Positions 1 through 6,197 of a stretch of DNA of 8,455 nt are shown one piece after another. The notes beneath the pieces are model-generated. The model made no database searches and had not been told where the DNA came from. It worked only from the letters and a program-made list of their open reading frames with translations. This stretch comes from Oscillospiraceae bacterium (GTDB taxonomy: Bacteria; Bacillota; Clostridia; Oscillospirales; Oscillospiraceae). Within the stretch, counting starts at the first letter, position 1. Every line of letters begins with the position of its first letter. Both the position numbers and the translations under genes were made by a program. The stretch spans positions 1 through 8,455 of the forward strand of contig JAJQHT010000305.1 in the NCBI GenBank assembly GCA_021199595.1. Reading direction: 5' to 3'.

Positions 1-739
1 TGAGCGCCTTCATGCACCAGATGGAGCGGGTGCTTTTGGGAGCGCGGTTGCCCTCGTTGGCGCAGCCGCTGTAGCTCAGATTGGGATCCGGCTCCACGCC
101 GATGAAATCCATGATGTCCCGGCAGTAGGCCTCCTCGTCCTGGATAAATTCCTCAAACAGGATGAATTTCATGTTTTCCCGGGGGAAGTATTTCAGAAAC
201 GAGTCGATGAATTTTCCGTATTCCCCTTCCAGCGCATAGTGCGTGCGGGGGTGCTCCCCCATATCCAGGACGACGCCTCCCTGGCCGTCAGCGTGGAACT
301 GGGCGCGGGCGTATTCGTCAAAGCCTGCCCCGATGTTGGGGACGATGTTGTCCTGCGGGTTTTCATATATCCAGCCGTAGGGCAGGGCGTATTTGTACCA
401 GGAAAAAAGCTTATCCACGGGGTTGCGGAGAATAAAGATGAGCTTTAGCTCCGGGCCGAAGTCCTCGCGTATCTGGCGGGCGATGCTGTCTGTGCTGCGG
501 GTGTTTACCGCCATGGTGTAGCAGGGGTTGAATTCCCCCACGACCTTTTTGGTGATGGTTTTGTCGTAATAGCGTTTCAGATACCAGTCGTAGCCCTTGG
601 AGAAATAGAGATAGGTCTCCTTGATGGCGGGCAGGTAGATGTCCTTGTGGTGCTGGAATATAGCCTGCAGCGTGCTGGTTCCGCACTTGGCGAAGCCTAC
701 GCATAAAAAGTCGTGTTTGACGGATTGCGTTTTTTTCAT
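1..739 (-). CDS. PAPS-dependent sulfotransferase, N-terminal part (C-terminus beyond the left edge)
   Basis: The frame is open from an ATG at 739 to the window edge, giving 246 residues. A 5'-phosphosulfate-binding P-loop is visible as GFAKCGTSTL (residues 15-24). It is followed by a KET motif (40-42), whose Glu is the likely catalytic base by analogy with heparan-sulfate sulfotransferases. The 3'-phosphate-binding segment is KLIFILRNPVDKLFSWYKY (residues 99-117), with Arg105 and Ser113 as expected ligands. These features place it in the PAPS sulfotransferase superfamily, which moves sulfate from PAPS to a hydroxyl or amine, often on a carbohydrate. The substrate cannot be read from the sequence. 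There is no signal peptide or membrane segment in the visible part, so it is probably cytosolic. AGGGAG at 747-752 is a suitable ribosome site. It is separated from the next gene by an AT-rich 178-bp gap and appears to be its own transcription unit. The family is confident, the substrate unknown. Confidence 0.85.
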   Translation of the reverse strand, partial: MKKTQSVKHDFLCVGFAKCGTSTLQAIFQHHKDIYLPAIKETYLYFSKGYDWYLKRYYDKTITKKVVGEFNPCYTMAVNTRSTDSIARQIREDFGPELKLIFILRNPVDKLFSWYKYALPYGWIYENPQDNIVPNIGAGFDEYARAQFHADGQGGVVLDMGEHPRTHYALEGEYGKFIDSFLKYFPRENMKFILFEEFIQDEEAYCRDIMDFIGVEPDPNLSYSGCANEGNRAPKSTRSIWCMKAL

Positions 740-873
740 AAATGGGTCTCCCTTGACCATTGCGTTTTTTCAGCCAAGGTGTAGTTTAGCAGAGTAATGT
801 GAAGAATAAATGAATTGTTATATTAATAAATGAGCGTTAATCTACATATTGCGAAATATGGGAAAGATGAGAT

Positions 874-902
874 ATTGTAACTAATTTGAGAATAACTGTA
901 AT
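874..902 (-). promoter_or_regulatory. Candidate sigma-70-type promoter for the sulfotransferase gene
   Basis: On the minus strand ATTACA (897-902, 4 of 6 matches to TTGACA) and TACAAT (874-879, 5 of 6 matches to TATAAT) are separated by 17 bases. They lie in the AT-rich gap before the sulfotransferase and would give a leader of about 125 nt. AT-rich DNA yields such matches by chance, so this is only a plausible candidate. Confidence 0.35.
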
Positions 903-917
903 TTTTTGTAACCAATA

Positions 918-1430
918 TCAGAAGAAGCAGTCCACCAGCAGGCGCCGCAGAGCCTGGGCGCGGGCGGCGCTTCCGGCGGCATATTCCGCGTACAGGGTCT
1001 GCGTTTCGGGCGCGGTGGTCTGCGCGGCGGCTTGGGTATAGTCCTGGGCCAGCCGCGCCTCCCGCAGCATGGCCTCCCGCAGCGAGGCCAGCTTGCCGCC
1101 GACGGACGGGCCGTGATTTTCCGGCGTGCAGGTCACGCCGGTGCGGATGAAATATTCCGCCCGCAGGCGGCGGGCGCGGCGCATGGCGTCCTCGGCCTGG
1201 GCCAGCAGGACGGCCCGCCCCTTGCTTTGGAACATCCGCGCGAGGGCCTTGTCAAACGCGGCGGCGCACAGCTCCGCCTGGATAAAGCTCTCCATGGCCT
1301 GCTCCTCCCGGAAGCGGGGAATAGGCGCGGTTTCCTCTGCCTGACCGGCTGGCCGTTCGGCCCCCGCCACCCGCTGCCAGACCGCCGCAAACCCGGCGAG
1401 GCTTTCCCGGATGGATTCGTCTATGTCCAT
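918..1430 (-). CDS. Ferritin-like (rubrerythrin-type) helical protein with degenerate metal motifs
   Basis: This 170-residue protein is rich in Ala, Arg and Glu and reads as a predicted helical bundle. Residues about 43-67 and 75-98 resemble helices 1 and 2 of a ferritin-like domain, ending in the typical phrase RRLRAEYFIRTG (87-98). Residues about 117-137 and 143-166 resemble helices 3 and 4. Glu53 and Glu124 sit where helix 1 and helix 3 carboxylate ligands are expected. The two ExxH motifs normally found in helices 2 and 4 are not intact: arginine lies near the expected His in both, and Ser154 near the helix 4 Glu. The fold assignment is inference from pattern, and any loss of di-iron binding follows from it. 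No signal peptide is seen. The start at 1430 has GGGAGGGG nine bases upstream, but that site lies inside the hairpin ending the rib operon. An internal Met46 would keep the putative four-helix core. Function unknown. Confidence 0.6.
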   Translation of the reverse strand: MDIDESIRESLAGFAAVWQRVAGAERPAGQAEETAPIPRFREEQAMESFIQAELCAAAFDKALARMFQSKGRAVLLAQAEDAMRRARRLRAEYFIRTGVTCTPENHGPSVGGKLASLREAMLREARLAQDYTQAAAQTTAPETQTLYAEYAAGSAARAQALRRLLVDCFF

Positions 1431-1476
1431 AATAAAAATCCCCTCCCGGCCATTCTATGCGAAGGGCCGCGAGGGG
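1431..1476 (-). terminator. Hairpin and T-tract ending the rib operon; contains the ribosome site of the next gene
   Basis: On the minus strand CCCCTCGCGGCC (1476-1465) and GGCCGGGAGGGG (1451-1440) form a 12-bp stem with one mismatch and a 13-nt loop, followed by ATTTTTATT (1439-1431). It lies 26 bases after the HAD phosphatase stop codon and has the form of an intrinsic terminator. The 3' arm contains the purine-rich GGGAGGGG that serves as ribosome site for the gene starting at 1430, so the same stem could also limit its translation. Confidence 0.7.
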
Positions 1477-1502
1477 GTCTATGTTTTGGTCATATTTTTG
1501 CG

Positions 1503-2162
1503 CTACAGCAGCGCTTCCACGGCGGCGGGGATTTCCGCCGGGCTTTGGACGATGACGCCTGCGTCGGAAAGCTCCTCCAGGGGGCCGTAGCCATAGGCGC
1601 AGCCGACGGCCTTCAGGCCGTAGACGCGGGCCAGCTCCATGTCCTTGTAGCGGTCGCCCACGGCGATATAGGGGCCGGGGAACTGCTCCCGAATGGTGAG
1701 GAATACCTCCGGCTTTGACTTCCAGCCGAAGTCCTCCGAGCAGTAGAAGCCGGAAAACCAGCTGTCCAGCCCGAAGGCGTCCCGGTGGGCCTGCATATAG
1801 GCGGTTCGGCAGTTGCTGAGAAAGACCAGGCGATGCCCCCGGCTTTTCAGCGCGCCCAGGGCCTCCGTCACGCCGGGGTAGAGCCGGGCGTTTCCGATGG
1901 TGATTTGGCGAAGCATTTCTTCCCCGACGACGGCCCCGGCGGCGGCCCGTTCTTCCTGGGAGAGCTGGGGGGCGAAGGTGTCCCACATCTCCGTGGCCGT
2001 CAGGCCCAGCCAGTGCTCCAGCTCCTTGTCCTCCCACGTCCTTGGGGGCATCAGCCCCTTGCGAACCAGACCGTCATAGGCCAGGCGAAAGGCGGGGGCG
2101 TATATGCGGATGCAGTCGTGAAGCGTGCCGTCGTAATCCAGAATGATGGTGGCGTCGCTCAT
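1503..2162 (-). CDS. HAD-superfamily phosphatase, last gene of the riboflavin operon
   Basis: The 219-residue protein has all four HAD motifs: DYDGTL (residues 9-14, nucleophile Asp9 and Asp11), LSN (115-117, Ser116), a Lys in GWKSKPE (Lys148 or Lys150), and GDRYKD (169-174, Asp170 and Asp174). A helical cap occupies about residues 15-90, which fits the Gph-like HAD-IA type. HAD enzymes of this kind hydrolyse small phosphate esters in the cytosol. The ATG at 2162 overlaps the ribH stop as ATGA. There is no well-spaced ribosome site ahead of it, so translation is probably coupled to ribH. This context suggests the phosphatase acting on 5-amino-6-(5-phosphoribitylamino)uracil, the step no other gene here covers. 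By sequence alone it could equally be a phosphoglycolate-type or general sugar phosphatase. The open frame continues upstream to 2351, but that part lies across ribH and is not coding. Confidence 0.85.
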   Translation of the reverse strand: MSDATIILDYDGTLHDCIRIYAPAFRLAYDGLVRKGLMPPRTWEDKELEHWLGLTATEMWDTFAPQLSQEERAAAGAVVGEEMLRQITIGNARLYPGVTEALGALKSRGHRLVFLSNCRTAYMQAHRDAFGLDSWFSGFYCSEDFGWKSKPEVFLTIREQFPGPYIAVGDRYKDMELARVYGLKAVGCAYGYGPLEELSDAGVIVQSPAEIPAAVEALL

Positions 2163-2629
2163 GCCTCTATGGTGCGGATGAGGTTCACCATCTCGATGGC
2201 GCTCTGGGCGCACTCGGAGCCTTTGTTGCCCGCCTTGCTCCCGGCCCGCTCGATGGCCTGCTCGATGGTATCTGTGGTCAGCACGCCGAACAAAACGGGG
2301 ATGCCGCTGTTCAGCGCTACGTTTGCGATGCCCTTGGAAACCTCGCTGCACACCACGTCGTAATGACTGGTGGAGCCGCGGATGACCGCGCCCAGGGCGA
2401 TGACCGCGTCATACTTGCCGCTGTTGGCCATCTTGGAGGCGATCAGGGGAATCTCAAAGGCCCCCGGCACCCAGGCCAGGTCGATGTTCTCCCCCTGCAC
2501 CCCATGGCGCAGCAGCCCGTCCTCGCAGCCGGCCACCAGCTTGGACACGATGAACTCGTTGAACCGGGCGGCGACGACGCCCACCCGCAGGTCGTTATTG
2601 GATATAAGCTTGCCTTCAAAGGTATTCAT
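2159..2629 (-). CDS. ribH: 6,7-dimethyl-8-ribityllumazine synthase
   Basis: RibH condenses 5-amino-6-ribitylaminouracil with 3,4-dihydroxy-2-butanone 4-phosphate to give the lumazine that riboflavin synthase uses. The 156-residue length is normal for the family. Visible signatures are ARFNEFIV (21-28) with the substrate-contacting Phe23, the segment VPGAFEIPL (54-62), [12 protein letters not shown] (80-91) with the catalytic His89, and the phosphate-binding end [11 protein letters not shown] (127-137). Family members assemble into pentamers or 60-subunit capsids in the cytosol, which cannot be judged here. An excellent AAGGAGG lies about ten bases before the ATG at 2629. It starts 22 bases after ribBA stops and overlaps the next gene by ATGA, so it belongs to the FMN-controlled operon. 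Confidence 0.97.
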   Translation of the reverse strand: MNTFEGKLISNNDLRVGVVAARFNEFIVSKLVAGCEDGLLRHGVQGENIDLAWVPGAFEIPLIASKMANSGKYDAVIALGAVIRGSTSHYDVVCSEVSKGIANVALNSGIPVLFGVLTTDTIEQAIERAGSKAGNKGSECAQSAIEMVNLIRTIEA

Positions 2630-2651
2630 GGTAAAAAATCCTCCTTAGAAA

Positions 2652-3857
2652 TTAATAATTCAAAATATGTCCCATGCGGTGCTGCTTTGTGCGTAAATAG
2701 AACAGGTCTTCCTTGGTAGCTTCCATCTGGATGGGCACCCGCTCCACGATTTCCATGCCGTAGTCCGAGAGCTGATAGACCTTGTCCGGGTTGTTGGTCA
2801 GCAGCCGCAGCGTCTTGACGCCCAAATCCCGCAGAATCTGCGCGCCGATGTAATACTCCCGCAGGTCTCCGGCAAAGCCAAGGGCCAGGTTCGCGTCCAC
2901 GGTGTCCAGCCCCTGATCCTGGAGGGCGTAGGCCTTCAGCTTGTTCAGCAGACCGATGCCCCGGCCCTCCTGGCGCATATACAGCAGAATGCCCCGGCCC
3001 TCGGACTGTATCTGGGTCATGGCGGCGTGGAGCTGATCGCCGCAGTCGCAGCGCATGGAGCCGAAGCAGTCTCCAGTCAGGCACTCGGAATGGACGCGGC
3101 ACAGCACATCCTGTCCGTCCCCAATGTCCCCCTTCACCAGGGCCACATGATGCTCTCCGTTCAGGGTGTTCCGGTAGCCGTAGGCGGTAAACTCCCCGTA
3201 TTTGGTAGGCAGACGGGTGACGGCCACCTGCTCCACGAAATTCTCATGCCGCTTGCGGTAGCTTTGCAGGTCGTGGATGGTAATGAACTTGAGGCCCCAC
3301 TCTACAGCTTTCTGCTGCAGCTCCGTGGCCCGCATCATGGTGCCGTCGTCCCGCATGATCTCGCAGCAAAGGCCGCATTCCTTCAGTCCCGCGAGCCGCA
3401 GCAGGTCAACGGTGGCCTCCGTGTGGCCGTTCCGCTCCAAAACGCCGTTGGGCTTGGCCTGGAGCGGGAACATATGGCCGGGGCGGCGGAAGTCGTCAGG
3501 CTTTGCCCCCTCCTCCACGCACTTCATGGCGGTGATGGAGCGCTCCGCCGCCGAGATGCCCGTGGTGGTGGACACATGGTCGATGGAGACGGTGAAGGCT
3601 GTCTCGTGGTTGTCTGTGTTGTCCGAGACCATCTGCGGCAAGTTCAGTTTGTGGATGTATTCCGACGACATGGGCATACAGATAAGCCCCTTGCCGTGGC
3701 TTGCCATGAAGTTCACGTTTTCCGTGGTGGCGAACTGGGCGGCGCATATCAAATCGCCCTCGTTCTCCCGATCCGGGTCGTCGGTGCAAAGGATCATGCG
3801 CCCCTGGCGCAGCTCCTCCAAAGCCTCCTCGATGGTGTTGTATTGAAATTGAGACAT
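2652..3857 (-). CDS. ribBA: Bifunctional 3,4-dihydroxy-2-butanone 4-phosphate synthase / GTP cyclohydrolase II
   Basis: This 401-residue fusion starts both branches of the pathway. The N-terminal half (about 1-200) makes 3,4-dihydroxy-2-butanone 4-phosphate from ribulose 5-phosphate. It shows [11 protein letters not shown] (26-36), SHGKGLIC (53-60), RRPGHMFPL (124-132) and HTEATVDL (145-152). The C-terminal half (about 205-401) opens the ring of GTP. It shows the zinc site with Cys259, Cys270 and Cys272 in [16 protein letters not shown], the RQEGRGIGL loop (295-303) and TNNPDK (354-359). Both halves look intact and length is typical. The ATG at 3857 has AAGGAGG six bases upstream. Unlike the other operon junctions, the gap to ribE is 144 bp and is mostly filled by a palindromic repeat, whose edge lies six bases from this ribosome site. 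Confidence 0.97.
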   Translation of the reverse strand: MSQFQYNTIEEALEELRQGRMILCTDDPDRENEGDLICAAQFATTENVNFMASHGKGLICMPMSSEYIHKLNLPQMVSDNTDNHETAFTVSIDHVSTTTGISAAERSITAMKCVEEGAKPDDFRRPGHMFPLQAKPNGVLERNGHTEATVDLLRLAGLKECGLCCEIMRDDGTMMRATELQQKAVEWGLKFITIHDLQSYRKRHENFVEQVAVTRLPTKYGEFTAYGYRNTLNGEHHVALVKGDIGDGQDVLCRVHSECLTGDCFGSMRCDCGDQLHAAMTQIQSEGRGILLYMRQEGRGIGLLNKLKAYALQDQGLDTVDANLALGFAGDLREYYIGAQILRDLGVKTLRLLTNNPDKVYQLSDYGMEIVERVPIQMEATKEDLFYLRTKQHRMGHILNY

Positions 3858-3876
3858 ATTTTTCCTCCTTGCTGGG

Positions 3877-3976
3877 GCGGCGGATCTTTTTCCGCCATAC
3901 TTCGTTGGGCCTCCTCGACGTACCGAAAGTACGCCTTCGTCGCCCCGCCTTGTCTGGCGAAAAAATCTCTCGCCGG
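3877..3976. repeat. Palindromic dispersed repeat, copy A, inside the rib operon
   Basis: This 100-bp imperfect palindrome is clearly related to 7772-7872 in the same orientation. The outer arms (3877-3898 and 3955-3976) are near-complementary: TCTTTTTCCGCCA faces TGGCGAAAAAATC. The core CTCCTCGACGTAC (3911-3923), a five-base loop and GTACGCCTTCGTCG (3929-3942) are identical to the other copy apart from the loop. Between core and arms is a short stem, GGG facing CCC here. It fills the ribE-ribBA gap without disturbing either gene. It resembles ERIC-like or MITE-like elements in form. No transposase or target-site duplication was identified. Confidence 0.85.
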
Positions 3977-4001
3977 GTGTTATCTGAAAGGTCTGAGGTA
4001 T

Positions 4002-4649
4002 TTAAAAGCCATTTTCGGCTAAAAATTCCCAGGTGATGCCGCTCTGGGGTGTGGCAGACTCCTTGGGCTGTAACAGCTTTTCCACGTATTTGCCGATGAT
4101 GTCCGTTTCCAGGTTCACAATGTCGCCGGGGTGCTTCTGGCCCAGGAGGGTGACGCTGGCGGTGTGGGGAATCAGGGAGACGGAAAAATCCTTTTCCGTG
4201 ACGGCGGCCACGGTCAGGCTGATGCCGTCGATGGCCACGGAGCCTTTTTCCACAATATACCGCAGCAGGGCGGGGGCCGCCTCAATGGTGTACCACAGGG
4301 CGATGTCGTCCCGGCGGATGGCCTGGATATGGCCGGTGCCGTCGATGTGGCCGGAGACGATATGGCCCCCAAAGCGGCCATTGGCGGCCATGGCCCGTTC
4401 CAGGTTCACGGGACTTCCCACGGTCAGCGCCCCCAGAGAGGAGCGGTTCAGGGTCTCGTGCATTACGTCGGCGGTGAAGCCGCTCTGATCTACGCTGGTG
4501 GCAGTGAGGCACACCCCGTTTACTGCCACGCTGTCCCCGATTTTCAGGTCGTCCAGCACGACCCTGGCCCCGATGGAGAGGAGGGAGGAATTGGCCCCCC
4601 GCTTCACAGCCCGGACAGTGCCCATTTCCTCAATGATGCCCGTGAACAT
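4002..4649 (-). CDS. ribE: Riboflavin synthase (alpha subunit)
   Basis: The enzyme dismutates two molecules of 6,7-dimethyl-8-ribityllumazine into riboflavin and a pyrimidine that RibH reuses. The 215-residue length fits. The start MFTGIIEEMGTV is the hallmark N-terminus, with Phe2 close to the active site in known structures. Two tandem lumazine-binding barrels are visible, about residues 1-97 with NGVCLTA (44-50) and about 98-195 with DGISLTV (141-147), joined near GGHIVSGHIDG (94-104). The last 20 residues are a less conserved tail. The ATG at 4649 lies inside the end of ribD, overlapping it by 20 bases, so translation is probably coupled. Some nomenclatures call this gene ribB or ribC. 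Confidence 0.97.
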   Translation of the reverse strand: MFTGIIEEMGTVRAVKRGANSSLLSIGARVVLDDLKIGDSVAVNGVCLTATSVDQSGFTADVMHETLNRSSLGALTVGSPVNLERAMAANGRFGGHIVSGHIDGTGHIQAIRRDDIALWYTIEAAPALLRYIVEKGSVAIDGISLTVAAVTEKDFSVSLIPHTASVTLLGQKHPGDIVNLETDIIGKYVEKLLQPKESATPQSGITWEFLAENGF

Positions 4650-5733
4650 CCTGTTCCACCTCGCTTTCCAGCAGGATGTCGTCCCCCAAACGGGTGACGG
4701 TGGTGTTTTTCAGAAGAAACGCCTGGTCGGGAAGGGCCACGCCCTGCCCTCCTACCGGGGCCTTTCCCGCGCCGCCGAAGAGCTTCGGGGCGATATACGC
4801 CTGCACCCGCTGGACGACGCCGCTTTCCAGGGCGGCCCAGTTGAGCGTGCCGCCGCCCTCCAGCAGAACGCTGTCGATGCCCTCCTGGCCCAGCCGCTCC
4901 ATCAGGGCGGGAAGGCTGACGTGTCCGTTCGATTCCGGCAGCGTCCACACCTGGCACCCGGCGGCCTCCAGGGTGGCTTTTTTCCCCTCGTCAGGCCGGA
5001 GGGCGGCGATGACGGTGGGGGTCTCCCCGGCAGTTTTGACAATATTGCTGTCCAGCGGGATGCGCAGCCGGCTGTCGCATATGACCCGGAGCGGGTCGTG
5101 GCCCTGGGGGATGCGGCAGGTCAGCAGCGGGTCATCCGCCAGCACCGTCCCGATGCCGGCCATAATGGCGGCGTAGCGGTGGCGATCCTGATGCACCCGG
5201 TTCCGGGCCGCCTCCCCGGTGATCCACTTGGAGGCCCCGGTGTAGGTGGCGATTTTGCCGTCCATGGTCATGGCGTATTTCATCACAACGTAGGGCCTGC
5301 CGGTTTGGATGTAGTGGAAAAACACATAGTTCAGAGCGTCGCACTGCTCCTTCAGCAGGCCGGTCTCCACCTGGAGACCGTGGGCGCGTAAAATCTCGAT
5401 GCCCTTGCCCGCCACCAGGGGGTTGGGGTCGCCGGAGCCGGTCACGACCCGGCTGATTCCGGCCTCCAAAATGGCGTCCGTGCAGGGGGGCTGGCGGCCC
5501 TGATGGCAGCACGGCTCCAGGGTCACGTATATGGTGCCGCCCCGGGGATCCTCCGTGCAGCTTTGCAGGGCGCTGCGCTCGGCGTGCAGCTCGCCGCACC
5601 GGGCGTGGTAGCCCTGGCCGATGATGCGGCCCTCCTTCACGATAACGGCCCCCACCATGGGGTTGGGGTTCGTCCAGCCCAGCCCCTTCTCCGCCAGGGA
5701 GATGGCCAGGGCCATATAATCCTTGTCGTTCAT
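4630..5733 (-). CDS. ribD: Bifunctional diaminohydroxyphosphoribosylaminopyrimidine deaminase / 5-amino-6-(5-phosphoribosylamino)uracil reductase
   Basis: RibD carries out the second and third steps of the GTP branch: zinc-dependent deamination, then NADPH-dependent reduction of the ribosyl side chain. The deaminase domain (about 1-145) shows HAE (50-52, zinc ligand His50 and proton shuttle Glu52) and PCCHQGRQPPC (74-84, zinc ligands Cys75 and Cys84). The reductase domain (about 147-360) shows KYAMTMDGKIAT (152-163), GIGTVLADDPLLTCR (193-207) and LLEGGGTLNWA (290-300). The 367-residue length is normal. The frame stays open upstream to 5919, but that stretch is the riboswitch and terminator region. 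The ATG at 5733 followed by NDKDYMALAISLAEKG matches where the family normally starts. The ribosome site AAAGG is weak and spaced at the long end. First gene of the operon; overlaps ribE by 20 bases. Confidence 0.96.
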   Translation of the reverse strand: MNDKDYMALAISLAEKGLGWTNPNPMVGAVIVKEGRIIGQGYHARCGELHAERSALQSCTEDPRGGTIYVTLEPCCHQGRQPPCTDAILEAGISRVVTGSGDPNPLVAGKGIEILRAHGLQVETGLLKEQCDALNYVFFHYIQTGRPYVVMKYAMTMDGKIATYTGASKWITGEAARNRVHQDRHRYAAIMAGIGTVLADDPLLTCRIPQGHDPLRVICDSRLRIPLDSNIVKTAGETPTVIAALRPDEGKKATLEAAGCQVWTLPESNGHVSLPALMERLGQEGIDSVLLEGGGTLNWAALESGVVQRVQAYIAPKLFGGAGKAPVGGQGVALPDQAFLLKNTTVTRLGDDILLESEVEQDVHGHH

Positions 5734-5752
5734 AGTATCATCGCCTTTGCGC

Positions 5753-5782
5753 AAAAAATGCCCTGAACGGATCCATTCAAGG
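5753..5782 (-). terminator. Second terminator-like hairpin in the rib leader
   Basis: On the minus strand the near-palindrome at 5782-5761, centred on GGATCC, forms a stem of about nine pairs with two G-U pairs and a four-base loop. It is followed at once by CATTTTTTG, with six T residues at 5758-5753. It lies 20 bases upstream of the ribD start and downstream of the larger hairpin at 5804-5841. It has the form of an intrinsic terminator and may act in tandem with the first. Confidence 0.6.
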
Positions 5783-5803
5783 CGGTCGCTCCCGCGCGGC
5801 GGC

Positions 5804-5841
5804 AAAAATGCAAAATACCCCGGAATGATGTCATTCCGGGG
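5804..5841 (-). terminator. Riboswitch-controlled intrinsic terminator upstream of ribD
   Basis: On the minus strand CCCCGGAATGA (5841-5831) and TCATTCCGGGG (5828-5818) form a perfect GC-rich stem around a tiny loop, followed by an interrupted T-tract (TATTTT, GCA, TTTTT). It lies 36 bases after the FMN aptamer, the usual place for the expression platform of a transcription-terminating riboswitch. Confidence 0.85.
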
Positions 5842-5877
5842 CGATTCATACATATTGGCACAGCGGCTGCGGTATGC

Positions 5878-5987
5878 GATCTTCTTCCATCCAGACTGTA
5901 CTGTCGGCCCTGGAATCACACCAGGTCGTGCCTTGCGGCTCGTGGGCTATAACCACCGGTGGGGACTCTCACCCCGCCCCGAAGATC
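5878..5987 (-). promoter_or_regulatory. FMN riboswitch (RFN element)
   Basis: Read on the minus strand this stretch matches the RFN consensus along its length. The P1 stem GATCTTC (5987-5981) pairs with GAAGATC (5884-5878). Conserved segments in order are CGGGGCGGGGTG, the CCCCACCGG motif, GCCCACGAGCC, CTGGTGTGATTCCAGGGCCGACAGTAC and finally AGTCTGGATGGAAGAAG. FMN binding to this aptamer switches off flavin synthesis genes in Firmicutes. Here it lies between the promoter at 6009-6037 and two terminator-like hairpins before ribD, so transcriptional attenuation of the whole ribD-HAD operon is expected. Confidence 0.96.
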
Positions 5988-6008
5988 CTGATTCAGTTGG
6001 CAGCTATG

Positions 6009-6037
6009 AGTATACTACGCCGGCGGCACGTTGTCAA
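6009..6037 (-). promoter_or_regulatory. Promoter of the riboflavin operon
   Basis: On the minus strand TTGACA (6032-6037, perfect) and TATACT (6009-6014, five of six) are separated by exactly 17 bases. Transcription would start near 6002, about 15 bases before the riboswitch P1 stem, as expected for the leader. Confidence 0.88.
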
Positions 6038-6097
6038 TAGGGGGGATGTATTATTTACATAATATATAATTATGAAAATAAAATGGCTGTATAAAAT

Positions 6098-6139
6098 GCG
6101 GATTCACAAGAAATGCCAATAAAAAAGAGTTGAATCCGC
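6098..6139. repeat. Inverted repeat overlapping the ATPase gene promoter
   Basis: GCGGATTCA (6098-6106) and TGAATCCGC (6131-6139) are a perfect nine-base inverted repeat with a 24-base A-rich spacer. The right arm covers five of the six bases of the -35 box at 6130-6135. The arrangement suggests two operator half-sites, but a stem-loop or chance are also possible. A regulator cannot be named. Confidence 0.6.
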
Positions 6140-6158
6140 GAAAAAATGACGATATAAT
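6130..6158 (+). promoter_or_regulatory. Promoter of the AAA ATPase gene
   Basis: TTGAAT (6130-6135) and TATAAT (6153-6158, perfect) are 17 bases apart, giving a near-consensus housekeeping promoter. Transcription would start about 32 bases before the ATG at 6198. It diverges from the rib promoter roughly 100 bp away. Confidence 0.85.
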
Positions 6159-6187
6159 GTAAGTGGACTTTAGATTTTCATAAAAAT

Positions 6188-6193
6188 GGAGGG
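6188..6193 (+). promoter_or_regulatory. Ribosome binding site fixing the ATPase start
   Basis: GGAGGG ends four bases before the ATG at 6198. The earlier in-frame ATG at 6186 overlaps this site and has no ribosome site of its own, so 6198 is the preferred start. Confidence 0.75.
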
Positions 6194-6197
6194 CCGT

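Noticed and set aside
871..919. Inverted repeat GATATTG / CAATATC with a 35-base spacer, considered as terminator of the ferritin-like gene
   Set aside because: Seven AT-rich pairs, a long spacer and no T-tract; weak and possibly chance.
2163..2351. N-terminal extension of the HAD phosphatase
   Set aside because: It lies across ribH in another frame, and the HAD nucleophile motif DYDGTL fits a start at 2162.
3027..4022. Long plus-strand open frame opposite ribBA and copy A of the repeat
   Set aside because: Antisense shadow of ribBA in GC-rich DNA; no ribosome site or protein family features.
4498..5391. Plus-strand open frame opposite ribE and ribD
   Set aside because: Gly/Pro/Arg-rich antisense product typical of GC-rich shadows; both minus-strand genes are certain.
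5734..5919. N-terminal extension of RibD by 62 residues
   Set aside because: The extension reads through part of the FMN aptamer and both leader hairpins; the ATG at 5733 matches the family start.
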